Source: Sitta carolinensis (lineage: Eukaryota > Chordata > Aves > Passeriformes > Sittidae). From it: a stretch of DNA of 64,000 nucleotides. The DNA is taken from the NCBI GenBank assembly GCA_032173965.1, contig JAVUNC010000004.1, positions 4,231,001-4,295,000 on the forward strand, given 5' to 3'. Made by a program: the position numbers and the translations under genes. The notes under the pieces were generated by a model, which ran no database searches, was not told the origin of the DNA, and saw only the letters and a list, made by a program, of their open reading frames with translations. Position 1 is the stretch's first letter, and each line of letters begins with the position of its first letter. Of this stretch, positions 50,001-61,348 are shown one piece after another.

Positions 50001-50679
50001 ATAAAATTTTTTTTTTTCTGGAAAAGGAAAGCTCACATATGCTACAAATACATGTTAGAGCTATGTATATTTATTCATATAAGCATACATATACTACAAG
50101 GAGTAGGCATCCTGAATTATAACTACAAATTTAAAAAAAAAAAAAAAAATTTGGACTTGAGAACACTCTGCAGAGCATAATTTGTCCTATGCAATTTTTG
50201 AGCAAAGATGCAATTTTAAACCAGGACTAAATGATGATTTGATATTTTGAAGTGTACTGTGATATGCTATTTTTAATTTTTTTTTTTTTATGAATAGGTG
50301 TCCCTTTGATTACTGTACAGTAGTATTGAGTCTGCTTGGTGGGGGAAAGTAGTTTATACAAAATGTCACAGAATATGTTCTTTCTTTTTCTACAGCATAA
50401 TTCGGACAAACATTTACTTTGGGAGAAAACGTGTAAATGTTTAAAATGTGGATGAACTGACCTTTTTTCTTTTACCTTAGATTTCCCATCTTCTGCCTAG
50501 TTGCTTTTTACATCAGGGCAGGATTCCTGATAAAGGTAGAAACCGCTAAAATCCCTGACTTTTGTAGTTAGCAGCCTTGTTTCAATCTGAATTCAACTGG
50601 AAATCAAATTTCCCCGTGTGTGACACCCCCAGCTCTTTGCTCCTGCCTGATGTAGAGGGGATGTTGGAGATGCAGGGGC

Positions 50680-51000
50680 TCTCCTTAAACCCGGCACCCG
50701 GCTCTGAGCTCCGGGCTCTCCTCTGCAGTTTGACAGCGGAGCTTTGCGGGATGGAAAGGGACAGTGGCTGGAGCAGGATGGGCAGAGGCGGCTCGGGAAA
50801 GCCTCGGCGGGGCGAGCAGCCCCTGGCAGGGTCGGTGGGCAGGTGCAGGAGCGGTGAGCGGTGCCCGGGGCAGCGGGAGCCAGAGCCGCTCCCGGGCGGA
50901 GTGCGGGCGGCAGCGGCGTCCCCAGGAGAGGGACACTCGGCGTCTGAACCTCCCACTCTCCCCTCGGCTGTGCCTCCTCCGGATGCTCTACCCAGCAGAA
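50680..51000. promoter_or_regulatory. intragenic CpG island with AP-2 sites
   Basis: A GC-rich, CpG-dense block (about 30 CpG in 310 bases by eye) inside a TFAP2D intron, flanked by AT-rich DNA. It carries two perfect GCCN3GGC AP-2 consensus sites, GCCCCTGGC at 50,819-50,827 and GCCCGGGGC at 50,863-50,871. A plus-strand open frame of 205 codons spans it but has the low-information composition of GC-rich chance frames. It could be an alternative or antisense promoter, or an unmethylated enhancer; no transcript can be proved from sequence. Confidence 0.55.
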
Positions 51001-51311
51001 ATGTTACTCAGGGGGAGGAGGGACAGGCGGGAGGTGGAAGGGAAGTTTATTCTATTTGTAGGGTGAGAAGGGAGGAGGAACAAGTGGAAGGATATTTAAA
51101 CAAAGGCTGGTGGGGGAGAAGTGTGATAGTTGAGAGCACGATGAAAAAAGAAACCACTGACCTATTTTTCTCAGGAGTTTTGGTCCCCAAGTGATGAATG
51201 TCATTAATTCTCTGTCTAGGAAATTTAGTGTCTTAATCAGGTTTGACAGGAAAACAAACCCTAGAATTTTTTGTTAGTTTTTCTTTTTTTTCTTTTCTTC
51301 TTTTTTTTTAC

Positions 51312-51336
51312 TTTTTTTTTTTTTTTTTTTTTTTTT
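51312..51336. repeat. T homopolymer
   Basis: A run of 25 T, preceded by other T-rich sequence from 51,270. Confidence 0.9.
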
Positions 51337-51614
51337 ATCTGATGGTTTAAAAATCATTCATGCACTACTTTTAACTGCATCTGCAATCACATTAATGTTT
51401 TGTAAGTGACCCATTCAAATAGAAGGGGACATTTCCCCTCTTTTCACATCCTTCCTTGCTTCCACTAGAGAGGCTTTTGACTCTTTTGAGCCCGCAGTAA
51501 AGCTTAGCCTTGGAAATGCTAGTAGTTATTCGAGGAACCTTTATTTTTACAGCTAATCTGTAGGAATTTTCCTTTTGGAGATCGTAAGTGACCTTTCCCT
51601 CCATCTAGTCCGGG

Positions 51615-51626
51615 CACTAGAGGGCA
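51615..51626 (+). promoter_or_regulatory. CTCF-like motif
   Basis: CACTAGAGGGCA closely matches the CTCF core CCASYAGRKGGCR (plus orientation). It lies 0.6 kb from the intragenic CpG island. Confidence 0.4.
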
Positions 51627-52944
51627 TCCCTCGCCTGCAGGTTACACAAAAACGTGTCCCCAAACTGCTCAGGAGAGTCCTGCGACACTGACTTCATTCT
51701 GCCTGGCTGCCTTTCCACTCGTTGAGCTGATTTAGGTGGATGACAAAGAGAACAGAACTGATCTGTCAAACAATTCCTATTTTGGGCTGCAGATGTCCCT
51801 ACCAAAGACTCTAAAGATGCGACCTGATCAAGCCAACAGTAAACTTCCTGCAGCAAAGAACTCCAAAAGGAAAAGATTGGCAAAAAACAGGAGGCCACAG
51901 AATAATTTCCATAAAATCTGGACCTTCATGTAACAGCCACAGCCTAGAAACAAATTGCAACTCCTCCTTGGGCTTAACAGATTTCCCAAAACTCAATGAT
52001 TTCAGTATGTTTTAGAGGAAGAGAAGTATTAGTCATGCCAGAGATTTTTTTACTTAGTTTTGGTCAATAAACACAATAATCATGCAATTAATTTTGCCAT
52101 ATCTTACATCACATAGATATTCAAGAGGTTGGGCATGCTTTTACCTTAAAGAGATATTAAAACCTCAATATATTGAAGACTGTGAGGATGTTTAGTAACA
52201 GTAAATTTAGAACCATCTAAAGAAGACAAGAAGGACAGAATCCTGGGTCCTTATGAGAGGTACACAGAGTGTACCTGATATTTTAGAGATTTAATAAAAC
52301 TAACCAATTATTATTACTTCAATTTCTGTATTGCTCTCACACAGAAAAAGCTCATGTTGCTTTCTCTCTGGATTCTCTAAACTACAGAACAAGCCTGTGT
52401 TCTTCCATTTCTGCCTCTGCCAGCAGCAGGAACCATTGAAGGATCGTGTTCCTTGAAGGAACTGTGCTGAAAGTTAGTTCCACCTGTAAGGAATATCTGC
52501 ATGTCCAAAGCAAGAACAGCTTATACCACCAAAAATTCAATGAGCACCACCAAGTTTCACCCAGAACTGAAATTCAGGAAATGAGATTCACTTCGTTTTC
52601 TGTTGGAATGTTAATATGGTGGTGCCATTCCCAAAAATTCCATTGGATAAAATTCATGATTAGCATATCCAGGCAAAAAGGTCTCTGCCAAAATGAGCTC
52701 AGGCACGTCAGTATTTATCTTTAGGACTCTCAGCAAGGCAGTCCAAGAACAGAAGCAACACCATAGGCTTGGTACCATGCCTGCTACTGGCTTTGGATAA
52801 AGGGCAGGGGGTGGGCACAGCTCCACTCCTGGGAAGCAGGAACCTCACCCTGACCTACAGAAAAGGTACTCAGCCACCAAGCCCAGGCCAGCAGCTGTCA
52901 GACAGGCACCTCCCTCTTCTGGTGAATGAATCACTGACCACTTA

Positions 52945-53200
52945 GTATCATAGAATGGTCTAGGTTGGAATAAACCTTAAAGATCATCCAGCCCCACCCC
53001 CTGCCATGGGCAGGGACACCTTCCACTGTCCCAGGATGCTCCAAGTCCTGTCCAGCCTGGCCTTGGACACTTCCAGAGATCCAGGGGCAGCCACAGCTTC
53101 TCTGGGCAGCCTTGGCCAGGACATCACCACACTCACAGGGAAGAATTTCTTCCTAATTTCAGCTTTCAGCTTAAATTCATTGCCCTGTTTACTAATAGAC
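52945..53200 (-). mobile_element. CR1 LINE 3' fragment
   Basis: TATCATAGAATGGTCTAGG is the reversed tail, then CCCCTGCCATGGGCAGGGAC, GTCCAGCCTGGCCTTGGACA and GGGAAGAATTTCTTCCTAAT. It is well preserved. GCCATGGGC at 53,003-53,011 matches the AP-2 consensus. Confidence 0.92.
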
Positions 53201-53528
53201 CCCAACTGTGTTTATTCTTCCCTGACTGAGATGTCTGAAGGTGGGAACAGTCCTTGCTCCTCTAACTTGGTACCTCTTCTAAGGCTATAACTCCATGAGA
53301 GCTTTCTCTAGAAAGCAGGTGTGATATGGACACATCTGCATTTCAGAGCAACCTCACTGAACTTCCCTGTGCTTGGTGACCCCTGAAAATCTCAGTCCCT
53401 TGTCACAGATGCTGAAAACCTCCAGTGTTGAGAACTCAATGCTATTTCTGCCTTGAAGAGTCTCCATCCTTTGAGATAATTAAAAACTCACAAAGTCCTG
53501 AGCAAGCTCTTTTAATTGACCCTGTTTT

Positions 53529-53605
53529 GAGCAGGAGGATTGGCCTGGCAGATCACCAGAGGTGTCTCCCAGCCTCAATCCTCCTGTAATTCTATAATTC
53601 CGTGG
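53529..53605 (+). mobile_element. CR1 LINE 3' tail, short
   Basis: GAGCAGGAGGATTGGCCTGG, CAGAGGTGTCTCCCAGCCTC and TAATTCTATAATTCC form the last 75 bases of a plus-oriented CR1. Confidence 0.8.
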
Positions 53606-54076
53606 TAATATGTGCTGAGACCTCAGCCTACTTGCCTAGATCTGTATGGACCTTTCAGGCTATGATTGTAGAAGGTATTGACCTTTAGGATGAGCTGAGA
53701 TCTCTCAGCATCAAGGAGGAGGGATCTGAAATTCCCAGAGCTGTTACTCGCAGCCAAACAACAAACTGGGTTCTTAGTGGATTCACCCAGAACAGAAGAG
53801 ATGCAGGTAGAGTTTCTTCCCTTTGCCTGAGGGGTTTGAACCTGCATCTCCCAGCTGAAGGTTTGAAGAGCCTGGCAGTATTTGGCGAATGATATTTAAA
53901 CAACAAATAAAGGCCAAGAAAGTATCTCCTGAGCCTGTCTAGATATTATCTGAAAACAGATTTCATTCATTTATGTGTGTGGGGAAAAGGCTTGTCTAAA
54001 TATTATGCTTTCTTATGGGAGAAAAAAAAACAAACCCATCACATTTTTGGATCAGCTCCAGGAAATTCACAAGTTT

Positions 54077-54101
54077 AAAAAAAAAAAAAAAAAAAAAAAA
54101 A
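54077..54101. repeat. A homopolymer
   Basis: An uninterrupted run of 25 A within the TFAP2D intron. Confidence 0.9.
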
Positions 54102-54419
54102 GAGTATAAACAAACCTACTTATAGAGTTGGTATAAGACATTCATCATTCATCTCTCTCATAAGAACACTCAGATGATCGATTTGTAAGCATAAATCAAT
54201 GCTGAGGAAACTGACTGCTGGACCAAGACACTTGCTGGGGGCCAAGATATCTCAGAGTAAACCTCCGTTTTGCCACTCACTCTGACTGTGGCTTTAGGCA
54301 AGTCAGGTCTCCTTATATAAAATACAGATTATGGAATTTAACCCTATGACTGAAAAAGGTTGCATGCCATGAAACATTTTAATTATGCTTGTATTATATT
54401 GCAATATTAGAGAACCTAC

Positions 54420-54538
54420 CTTCTACCAGGGAAGTCAGGAGTGTGACATTTGCTGCTTTTCTTCTTCCTGCAGGTAAATTCAGTCCAAGTCTGTCTAATT
54501 TTTCTCGCAAGCAGCGCCCTCCATTCTTGGATTTTGCT
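54420..54538 (-). CDS. TFAP2D: TFAP2D coding exon, basic region to first helix
   Basis: This 119-base exon has 39 full codons with one base at each end. It reads [20 protein letters not shown], then [19 protein letters not shown]. The motif KSKNGGR(C/S)LREKL is the end of the AP-2 basic DNA-binding region; [21 protein letters not shown] opens the helix-span-helix. Cysteine in GGRCLREKL, where alpha and beta have serine, fits AP-2 delta. The acceptor is CATGACAG|A and the donor GAAG|GTAGGT. Base one completes an arginine codon from the exon at 57,193-57,358. The larger 91-codon open frame at this place includes intron sequence at both ends. Confidence 0.97.
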
Positions 54539-57192
54539 CTGTCATGAGAGAACAGCAGGAAAGAGAGATACTTGTTATCACCCTGCATCTTTCCCCTATG
54601 ATGCAAGCCTAGAAATCGTACACATTTTATTGACAAATATGTGGGGTAGTGCCTGCAGAGTGACATCAATGGGAAATATTTCAGAGCTGTATTCTTAAAG
54701 TCCTGCTTGCTCTAGGTGATTCTTTAACATCAGTGCTTTGGCAAAGTCAGAGATTTTAATGTCTTTCGTGGGGACATTGGATCTTCAGGCAGCTTTCCAC
54801 TTAGTGGAACCTGATTTGGGCATGGCACCTGGGATTACAGTGACTAAATATAAATATTGACAGTGTAAACACTTATATCTGATTTAGCCAAGCCAGGCTC
54901 CAAAGACAAATTAGGGGAAAACATGACCCTCTAGAATTAGATTAAACTGATATCCACAATGAGTGAACTTTGCTCATCTGGCTTCTCTGGCAATTAAAGG
55001 AAGCCAGATAACTACTTAAATGTAGACATCTATGTGGAACCCAGCTTTAACTATGCCTCTATAAGGTATGTAGAGACCTGGGTACTCAGAAATGTTGTCT
55101 ATAAAGCCCAAAACTCACAAGTAAGAAGGTCAAGAAAATCGGAAATGCTGAAGCTAAAATCCCAGCCAACACTGGTTATCTGTGTCCCTGTGCCAAACAC
55201 CTACATGCCTTTGTTCTCACAAAATGGGTCCTGGTACCTCTCAGCTGCTTTTCTGCTGCACCTCAGTGTTTGAAGCATTTGAGACAAATCTACTTATGCA
55301 GCAGATGTAGGTTCAAATTCTTCCTCAGCCTGAGGGAATTTTAACCTGCATCTTTCAAACAGATGCAGCAGCCAGCTGACAGCAAATAACTAATGTTAAA
55401 ATGCTGAAACAATGAATAAAACAGTGAGTAGAACTCTGATATCTCCCATCCCAAATGAATGACCTGTCCATTAATTAGATGACTCCACACCTTTGCTTTT
55501 TGTACAAGAAATACATAATTAACCCAAACAAAATCGAGGGGCCCTCATCTCTTTGAGCAGTAAAAATAATTAACTAAATATTTTGGGGTTCTTGTTCAAT
55601 TTCCTTCAGTCAGAGGAAGGAACCAAACCAAACAGGGAATATCACCATTTGGATGTCTGTTTTTTATTCATTAAGAACTACCACAACTTTGGCCACACTG
55701 TTTGTCAGGGAATATCTTCTGAAAAGATGTTTTTCTAATTTAGAAGAACACTTTATTCCCAAAGCAAACTATTTGAGAAAATAGGTAACTAGTGACTGCT
55801 GACAGGGGGCAAAACAAAAAGCCTTCAAGGTCTCAGGCAAACAATCAATGAGATTTTGTTTTGCTACATCTTTCCTGGTCAAATACAGAGTTTGAACCTG
55901 TTCTCTAGCTGTGAAACCCTCAGTTACAGACTGACCAAATCTGTTCCCTTGCTCTCTCTGATTCATAAAACAGAATTAGCATCCAAACTGCAGACAGGGA
56001 GGAGTCCCTGGCTTTTTCAAACCCCTGAACCATGCCCAGGGTTAATTTGGGAGAGGAGATATTTAGTCAGGGTAAAAAAATTGCGAGGATCATTCAAGCA
56101 TTTTGACAGAGAAGTGAGCCCCAACATTCAAGTCGATGCTCTTGAATCCATAAGAGCTTTCACTGTATTGATGAAATCTGCGGCATGAGTATTTAAAATG
56201 AAAATTAGCTGAAGGTTTCTCCAGGATGAACTAAATAGAGGGAAAACTTTTAGTGGATGCAGATTTTGGATTTCAATGCCTGTAGAGGCAGTTAAATGGG
56301 ACTTATGCCTTGAAAACAATTTATGGTGTATAGTCATTATTCTCCAAGACATCTCAAGAGAGCTCTTGAGCACCTGCATGTTTCAGGCTGGTTAAAATGA
56401 CTTTCAGTAAAAGCAGGAGGATCAGTGTGGCCTTCAGTGCCAGCAGTGAAATAGCCGATGACTTTCCAGCTAGTTTTGATCAAAGGGTGTTCAAGCAGCT
56501 GATGCCATCTGAGCTGATGCCTCGGGGACACCGTGACTTAGATATGCCTGGCTGAATTACAGTTGCCTCCTAGTTTTCCTCTTGCAATGTGAGGCACAGC
56601 CTGCCCCTTCCCTTCTTTCTGCTCCTGCACTCTGCAGGTGTCTGCTCTGGTCAGTGAAGGGTCAGAGGCAAAACTTTACTTAATTATTCGCTTCTGCTCT
56701 AGAATCTCACAATGAGAAAAGTTAAACCAGCTTATTCTGTCTTTTTCATGCTTAAAAATCATGCAGAGAAAAGGAGAAAAAGGCATATTTGCACCTTGCT
56801 GTTTTTTTTTTTTTTTTTTTTTTGTTGTTGAGGGCTGTAAGAATTGTAAAATGATTCGCTTTGAGATAGTTTCTCAGCAAGAAATTAGATTTGTGGCTCT
56901 GGTGAAATTTTCTGCACATTAAATTTTTTTTTCCTCAAAACAAGCTAAAGCAGCATCTATCCATGTCTGATGACTAACTGAACAGAGGAGGTAAAAATAA
57001 AAATTTTGGATGAAAAATGTAAGCTTGCTAATGTACTGAAAATACCCTGGCATTCCCTCCTGATCCATCCCACTCTCTTCACCCCAAGTATGACCACCCA
57101 TCCAAGCAGGGGAAAAAGAATAAAGCACATCTGTTGAAAATAAAACAAATTACAGCATCGTCTAGGAGTTGTTATCCTCACCTTCAACTTAC
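54539..57192 (-). other. TFAP2D: TFAP2D intron (2.7 kb)
   Basis: Intron between the ILRR and AKSKNGG exons, with donor AG|GTAAGT and acceptor GACAG|. It is single-copy AT-rich sequence with a T run at 56,802-56,823. No repeat element was recognised. Confidence 0.85.
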
Positions 57193-57358
57193 CTTCTCAA
57201 AATACCTCCGAGGAGGGAAGCGTTGAGGCATTCTGGTGGTGAAAGGCGCCTCTTCACCTCTGCGATGGTCACTTTGTACTTGGAGGTGGAGCTGAGCAGG
57301 GACAAACGACCCGGGACGGAGCAGAACAGGTCAGTGGGGTTCACAACGCAGGTGCCAC
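57193..57358 (-). CDS. TFAP2D: TFAP2D coding exon, basic DNA-binding region
   Basis: This 166-base exon has 54 full codons with two bases at each end. It starts [20 protein letters not shown] and then reads [51 protein letters not shown] and [16 protein letters not shown] are diagnostic of the AP-2 family DNA-binding domain, which contacts GC-rich GCCN3GGC sites as a dimer. VVNPTDLFC and GGILRR fit AP-2 delta. The acceptor is TTTTTGGTAG|GT after a good pyrimidine tract; the donor is AGAAG|GTAAGT. It is GC-richer than the flanking introns and has no ATG-initiated ORF in its own frame, so a plain ORF list misses it. The preceding exons, coding for about 200 residues of transactivation region, were not found up to 64,000. 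Confidence 0.97.
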
Positions 57359-58609
57359 CTACCAAAAAGGGAAATATTAAAGTGAGAGAAACCTCTTCTG
57401 TGTTTTGACAAACTCAACCATGAAGAACGATTCTGTGGTTCTCTTGCGGCCGGTTTTGTTGGGGTTTGGTTTTTCTTAGGGCGTGTGTGGTTTGGCTTTC
57501 TGTAATATGATTGTTTTGAGAAAAATGAATGTGTTGGAATTTCAGTGTGGGAACAGTGAGTTACTAGACCTCATAAGCTTTACAGCCAAAGTACCTTGTT
57601 ATGGTTATTTGACATAATTTAATTTCGTGATCTGAAAAAATTCCTGATTATCGCTAAGGTCTTTCCAATCTAGTATAATTAAAAAAATTACATTGAACCC
57701 TCACTCACAATTTAAAAAAAGCACAGTTTGCGAAAATATTAGGATGTTGGTTCTAATGAGAAATTTAAACTTAACTCTCATAGCAGTATTTAGGATTATA
57801 AAGATGCAAGCACACCACGGGTTTGCAGTGATTTGCAGCAAGAACAGCTTTCCACACCTTTGAACTCATAAATTCCTTCCAAAGTTAGGTCAAATCCTCA
57901 GCTGATATTAATGATTGAAATCTATTGAGCTACATCAGTTTATCTCAGGTTAGCTCTGCAATTGTTTATTTCTTGAGAGTGGCAATTACTTGGCCTGGGT
58001 CTAAAACTGCTGAATGATCACCAAATCTTCAGTCAAGACCATGGTCAATAACTCCTCAGGCAAAACTGAGCTTTTAACTTAAAGTTAATATGAGAGAGAG
58101 AAAGAGAGAAAACTTTCTCTGCAACCGATCCAAGAGAGTAGAACAAACTCTCAGGAAGAAGAAAAAAAAAAGAAATAATCTTAAGAACTAACACATATTT
58201 TATCAACAAGCACAGAACACTTTTCTTTGACCTGCCTTCTCCAACCTGACTACAACAAAAAAATTTCTGTGGAAGAAATAAATCTTAGCACTGCATGCAC
58301 TATTATTCCCTGGGGGAAAGATGAGGAAAAAAAATGAATGAGCTGCATATGACAGTGATACAAAATATCATATAATTCAATGCCTTACTAGAAGGAGTTC
58401 AGATGGTTTGTGTGAGGATGATGATATGAAGACCTTCTTAGAGCAGAATTGATCTGTGCTCATCACTCATGCTTAAAGGCAACATGCTGTATCTTTTAAG
58501 ATACCCCGATAGTTTCTTTCTTCCTGTGAGCACATTAATCTTTTTTTTTAACTACAAAAGATCACCTTTTGTGCTTGAATATTTTAACTTCTAACCTAAG
58601 TTCTATAAT

Positions 58610-58700
58610 TAGAATAGAATAGAATAGAATAGAATAGAATAGAATAGAATAGAATAGAATAGAATAGAATAGAATAGAATAGATAGAATAGAATAGAATT
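58610..58700. repeat. (TAGAA)n pentanucleotide array
   Basis: About 18 TAGAA units with one shortened unit (TAGA) near the right end. The unit resembles the CATAGAAT words of CR1 tails. Confidence 0.95.
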
Positions 58701-61270
58701 ACAATTAAAAGCTCACTTTAGGGAAGATCCTACACCTTTTTTCTTTATCAACTCACTCGTGCAGCCCTCCTAAAATTAAGGTGACTCTGTTCCACTTCTC
58801 CCAGAGACAGACTGAAGGATGAACCTTCATTAAATGCAGACTATTGCTTGCTTACATAAGGAAAACAGAATTTCTTTCCAAATATTTCAGCTCTTGAAGG
58901 TATATTTAAACATTTGTGCTGACAGCAAACCAGAAAAGAACATCTCTTGGTATCAATCCCAGATGGGTGAGATCCTGACTCAGTACAGCAGGGTATTTTA
59001 TGACTTCTAATTATGTTCCAGGGCAGATATTAGTGTCCACTTCTTAGACAGGATATAGAGACAATTCGTGCATCACCAAGATACAGCTCACCAGGGGCAC
59101 TGATGCACATTTTTATGCAGCTCAAAGCTACAATTAATGAGCTCATACGCTCAGACACAGAAATCTGGCGCCACACGCCTGAAATAATTTTGGGTATGTG
59201 TTGTTTTTAGTGTGTTTGGGTTTTCTTTGGTGGATTTTCTTTTTTTTATTTTTCTTTTTTTTTTTTTTTTTTTCAGAAACCTGTAAATATTTTCAAGCAA
59301 CATTTTCAAACTTCTGGTCTGTCAGGTACATTTGTGAATAGCGTTAACACTGAGTAGATCTGTTTGTTTGGCATCTGCCACACAATGCATATACACACGT
59401 GTATATATATATACGTGTCAAGAAAACAGTAGCACTGTGTACATATTTATTTACTTCAGTGAGTCTCTAGATTTTATAACGAGTGAGACTGTACTGAAAT
59501 CAGTGTCATATTAAAGTTCATCTCCTTGCCAGGTTAAGCCAGTATGTGCACCCTTTTTGCCAGATAAATAATTGTTCCTTTAATCCAAAAACCTGTTACC
59601 CTGCAGCTGCTCCTACCCTAAGCAGAATTTACTGGAACACTTCTTATCATTATTTAGTAGAAAGTTGCTTTCAGTCTGAAATATTTTAACGTACCATGCC
59701 TAAGCAAATTCCTGAAACCAAAGCAATTCCAGGTAAGCCGGGTATGGGTTAAAAGTAAAAGAAATCAGCAAGTCTAGGTCATTTGCTTTCCAGAAACATG
59801 GGGAACAAGTAGCAAATTGCAAGAAGGTAAAATCTATTGCATATAATTATTTCACTCTATTAATTATTCATTGACACAGCAACAGAGAGCGGTGTGGTGC
59901 TTTCTAGATGAAGATATGTCTTTGTCACAAATTGTGTGCATTTTTGAAGGCGTGAATTTCCTACCACAAACACTACTTTGGAGGGGAGATGGATGAAGTC
60001 CTGGCCTTTGCACCATACAATAAACAGAAAAAAGGCATAAAGGGTTGCTGGAAAGAGAGGAGAAAGGAGAAGGGCAGCCACACAAGAAGATGAAGGACTA
60101 GGTATCTTGTCAAACACATGCTTCAGAGTATTCTTACCTTCCTTCTGATCCTGTGTTAGAGTGGACAAATGATTTTGTAAGGCAGCTTAACATAAAGACC
60201 ACAAGATATGTTTTAAGGTGGACTAAACAGCAGTAGCAACAACCAGCTTTCCTCCTCATCAACACAATACCACTGTAGGTGCTGCTGAAAAAGTCAATCC
60301 TCACTAATTGTTGAGCCAGTCTTATGATAACAGAGTACCTGACAGGTGGGCTGCTAAGATACCAGCAGAAGAAGAAGAAATAATGCCTCAAAACTAGAGT
60401 GGAAATAATGCTTTTTGTGAGTCTAGCAATTCAGCCTGGAGATTCCTATTCCCCTCAGCAGTTTTTACTGGCTTTGGAAATCTTTACAGACTAACTTCTG
60501 GTCCCAGGACACATAAGACACCCCCACCCCCCCAGCTCATCAAATGAAGAGCCCCACATGCAGGAACAGCAAAGTAATGTGCCCACAAGAAGGGAAAGCT
60601 GTGGCCCTTGCACCCTGACTCGTTATCCATAGCATTCATCCTACAGCAAAGCCAGAAAAAGGAAAAGGGGAGCAGGCAGACAGTGAGATCACTGATGGGG
60701 TCATCCAGATGATTGCCTCAGCAATTCTGTGCTCTGAGTACCATGTGAAATGGGCTTGTGGGTGTTAAGAAGACTCTTTTTAGGACAACTGTTTATTCCC
60801 ATATAGAAATGGTCTGATCTGACTTCATCTGTTGCCATAAGATAATGCTTTGGAGATGACTGTTAATGGTGGTGGTTGTGCTCTTACAGTCATAGAGGTC
60901 TGGGAACATGGGCTGGACAAGATTTAGGCAAAGGGAGAATTATAGTTTATATTGCAACTGATTGATTAGGGAAAAAAAAAAGAAGGGAAAATTTCAGGCA
61001 CTCAATCCCTTCTTTAAGGCTTCTCTCTCATCCAAATCTATTTAATTACTTCTTTATTTAGAGTTTTAGTCTCTGATCTGTCATCTTCATGTTAACTTCA
61101 ATAAATACAATTGGTCACAAGATAAAAATGGATGGGATAAAAACAGAGATGCTTTGTGCAGCTGACCTCATCTAGGTGAGAGACCAAGAGCCCAACACTG
61201 CTGTGTACTGAATCCCCAAATCACCTCAAAATATTATATATAACCTGATGTAGTTAAAAATGTTCCAGTT

Positions 61271-61348
61271 CATTGCAAAGGGTTGGACTAGATGACCTTT
61301 AAAGGTCTCTTCCAACACAAAATATTCTATGATTCTAATCTATGATTA
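61271..61348 (+). mobile_element. CR1 LINE 3' tail
   Basis: AAAGGGTTGGACTAGATGAC, CTTTAAAGGTCTCTTCCAAC and ATATTCTATGATTCTAATCTATGATT match the extreme 3' end of CR1 in plus orientation, with the octamer tail kept. Confidence 0.9.

Larger units (their letters stand above)
47043..54419 (-). other. TFAP2D: TFAP2D intron (7.4 kb)
   Basis: Intron between the exon ending in SLVEG and the EALHLARD exon. It holds an intragenic CpG island (50.68-51.0 kb), a CTCF-like motif (51,615), two CR1 fragments and long T and A runs, annotated separately. No other gene was recognised. Confidence 0.82.

Noticed and set aside
50577..51194. 205-codon plus-strand open frame in the TFAP2D intron
   Set aside because: High GC content lowers stop codon frequency; the translation shows no domain and competing frames of similar length exist on both strands. 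Kept only as a CpG island.
59394..59418. ACACGTGTATATATATATACGTGT palindrome-like word
   Set aside because: An imperfect TA-repeat palindrome of the kind expected from a microsatellite with CACGTG-like ends; no further support.
60120..60168. Good minus-strand splice donor (AAG|GTAAGAA) at about 60,137
   Set aside because: The upstream sequence encodes TLTQDQKEG, which does not fit the AP-2 delta linker; probably a chance donor.
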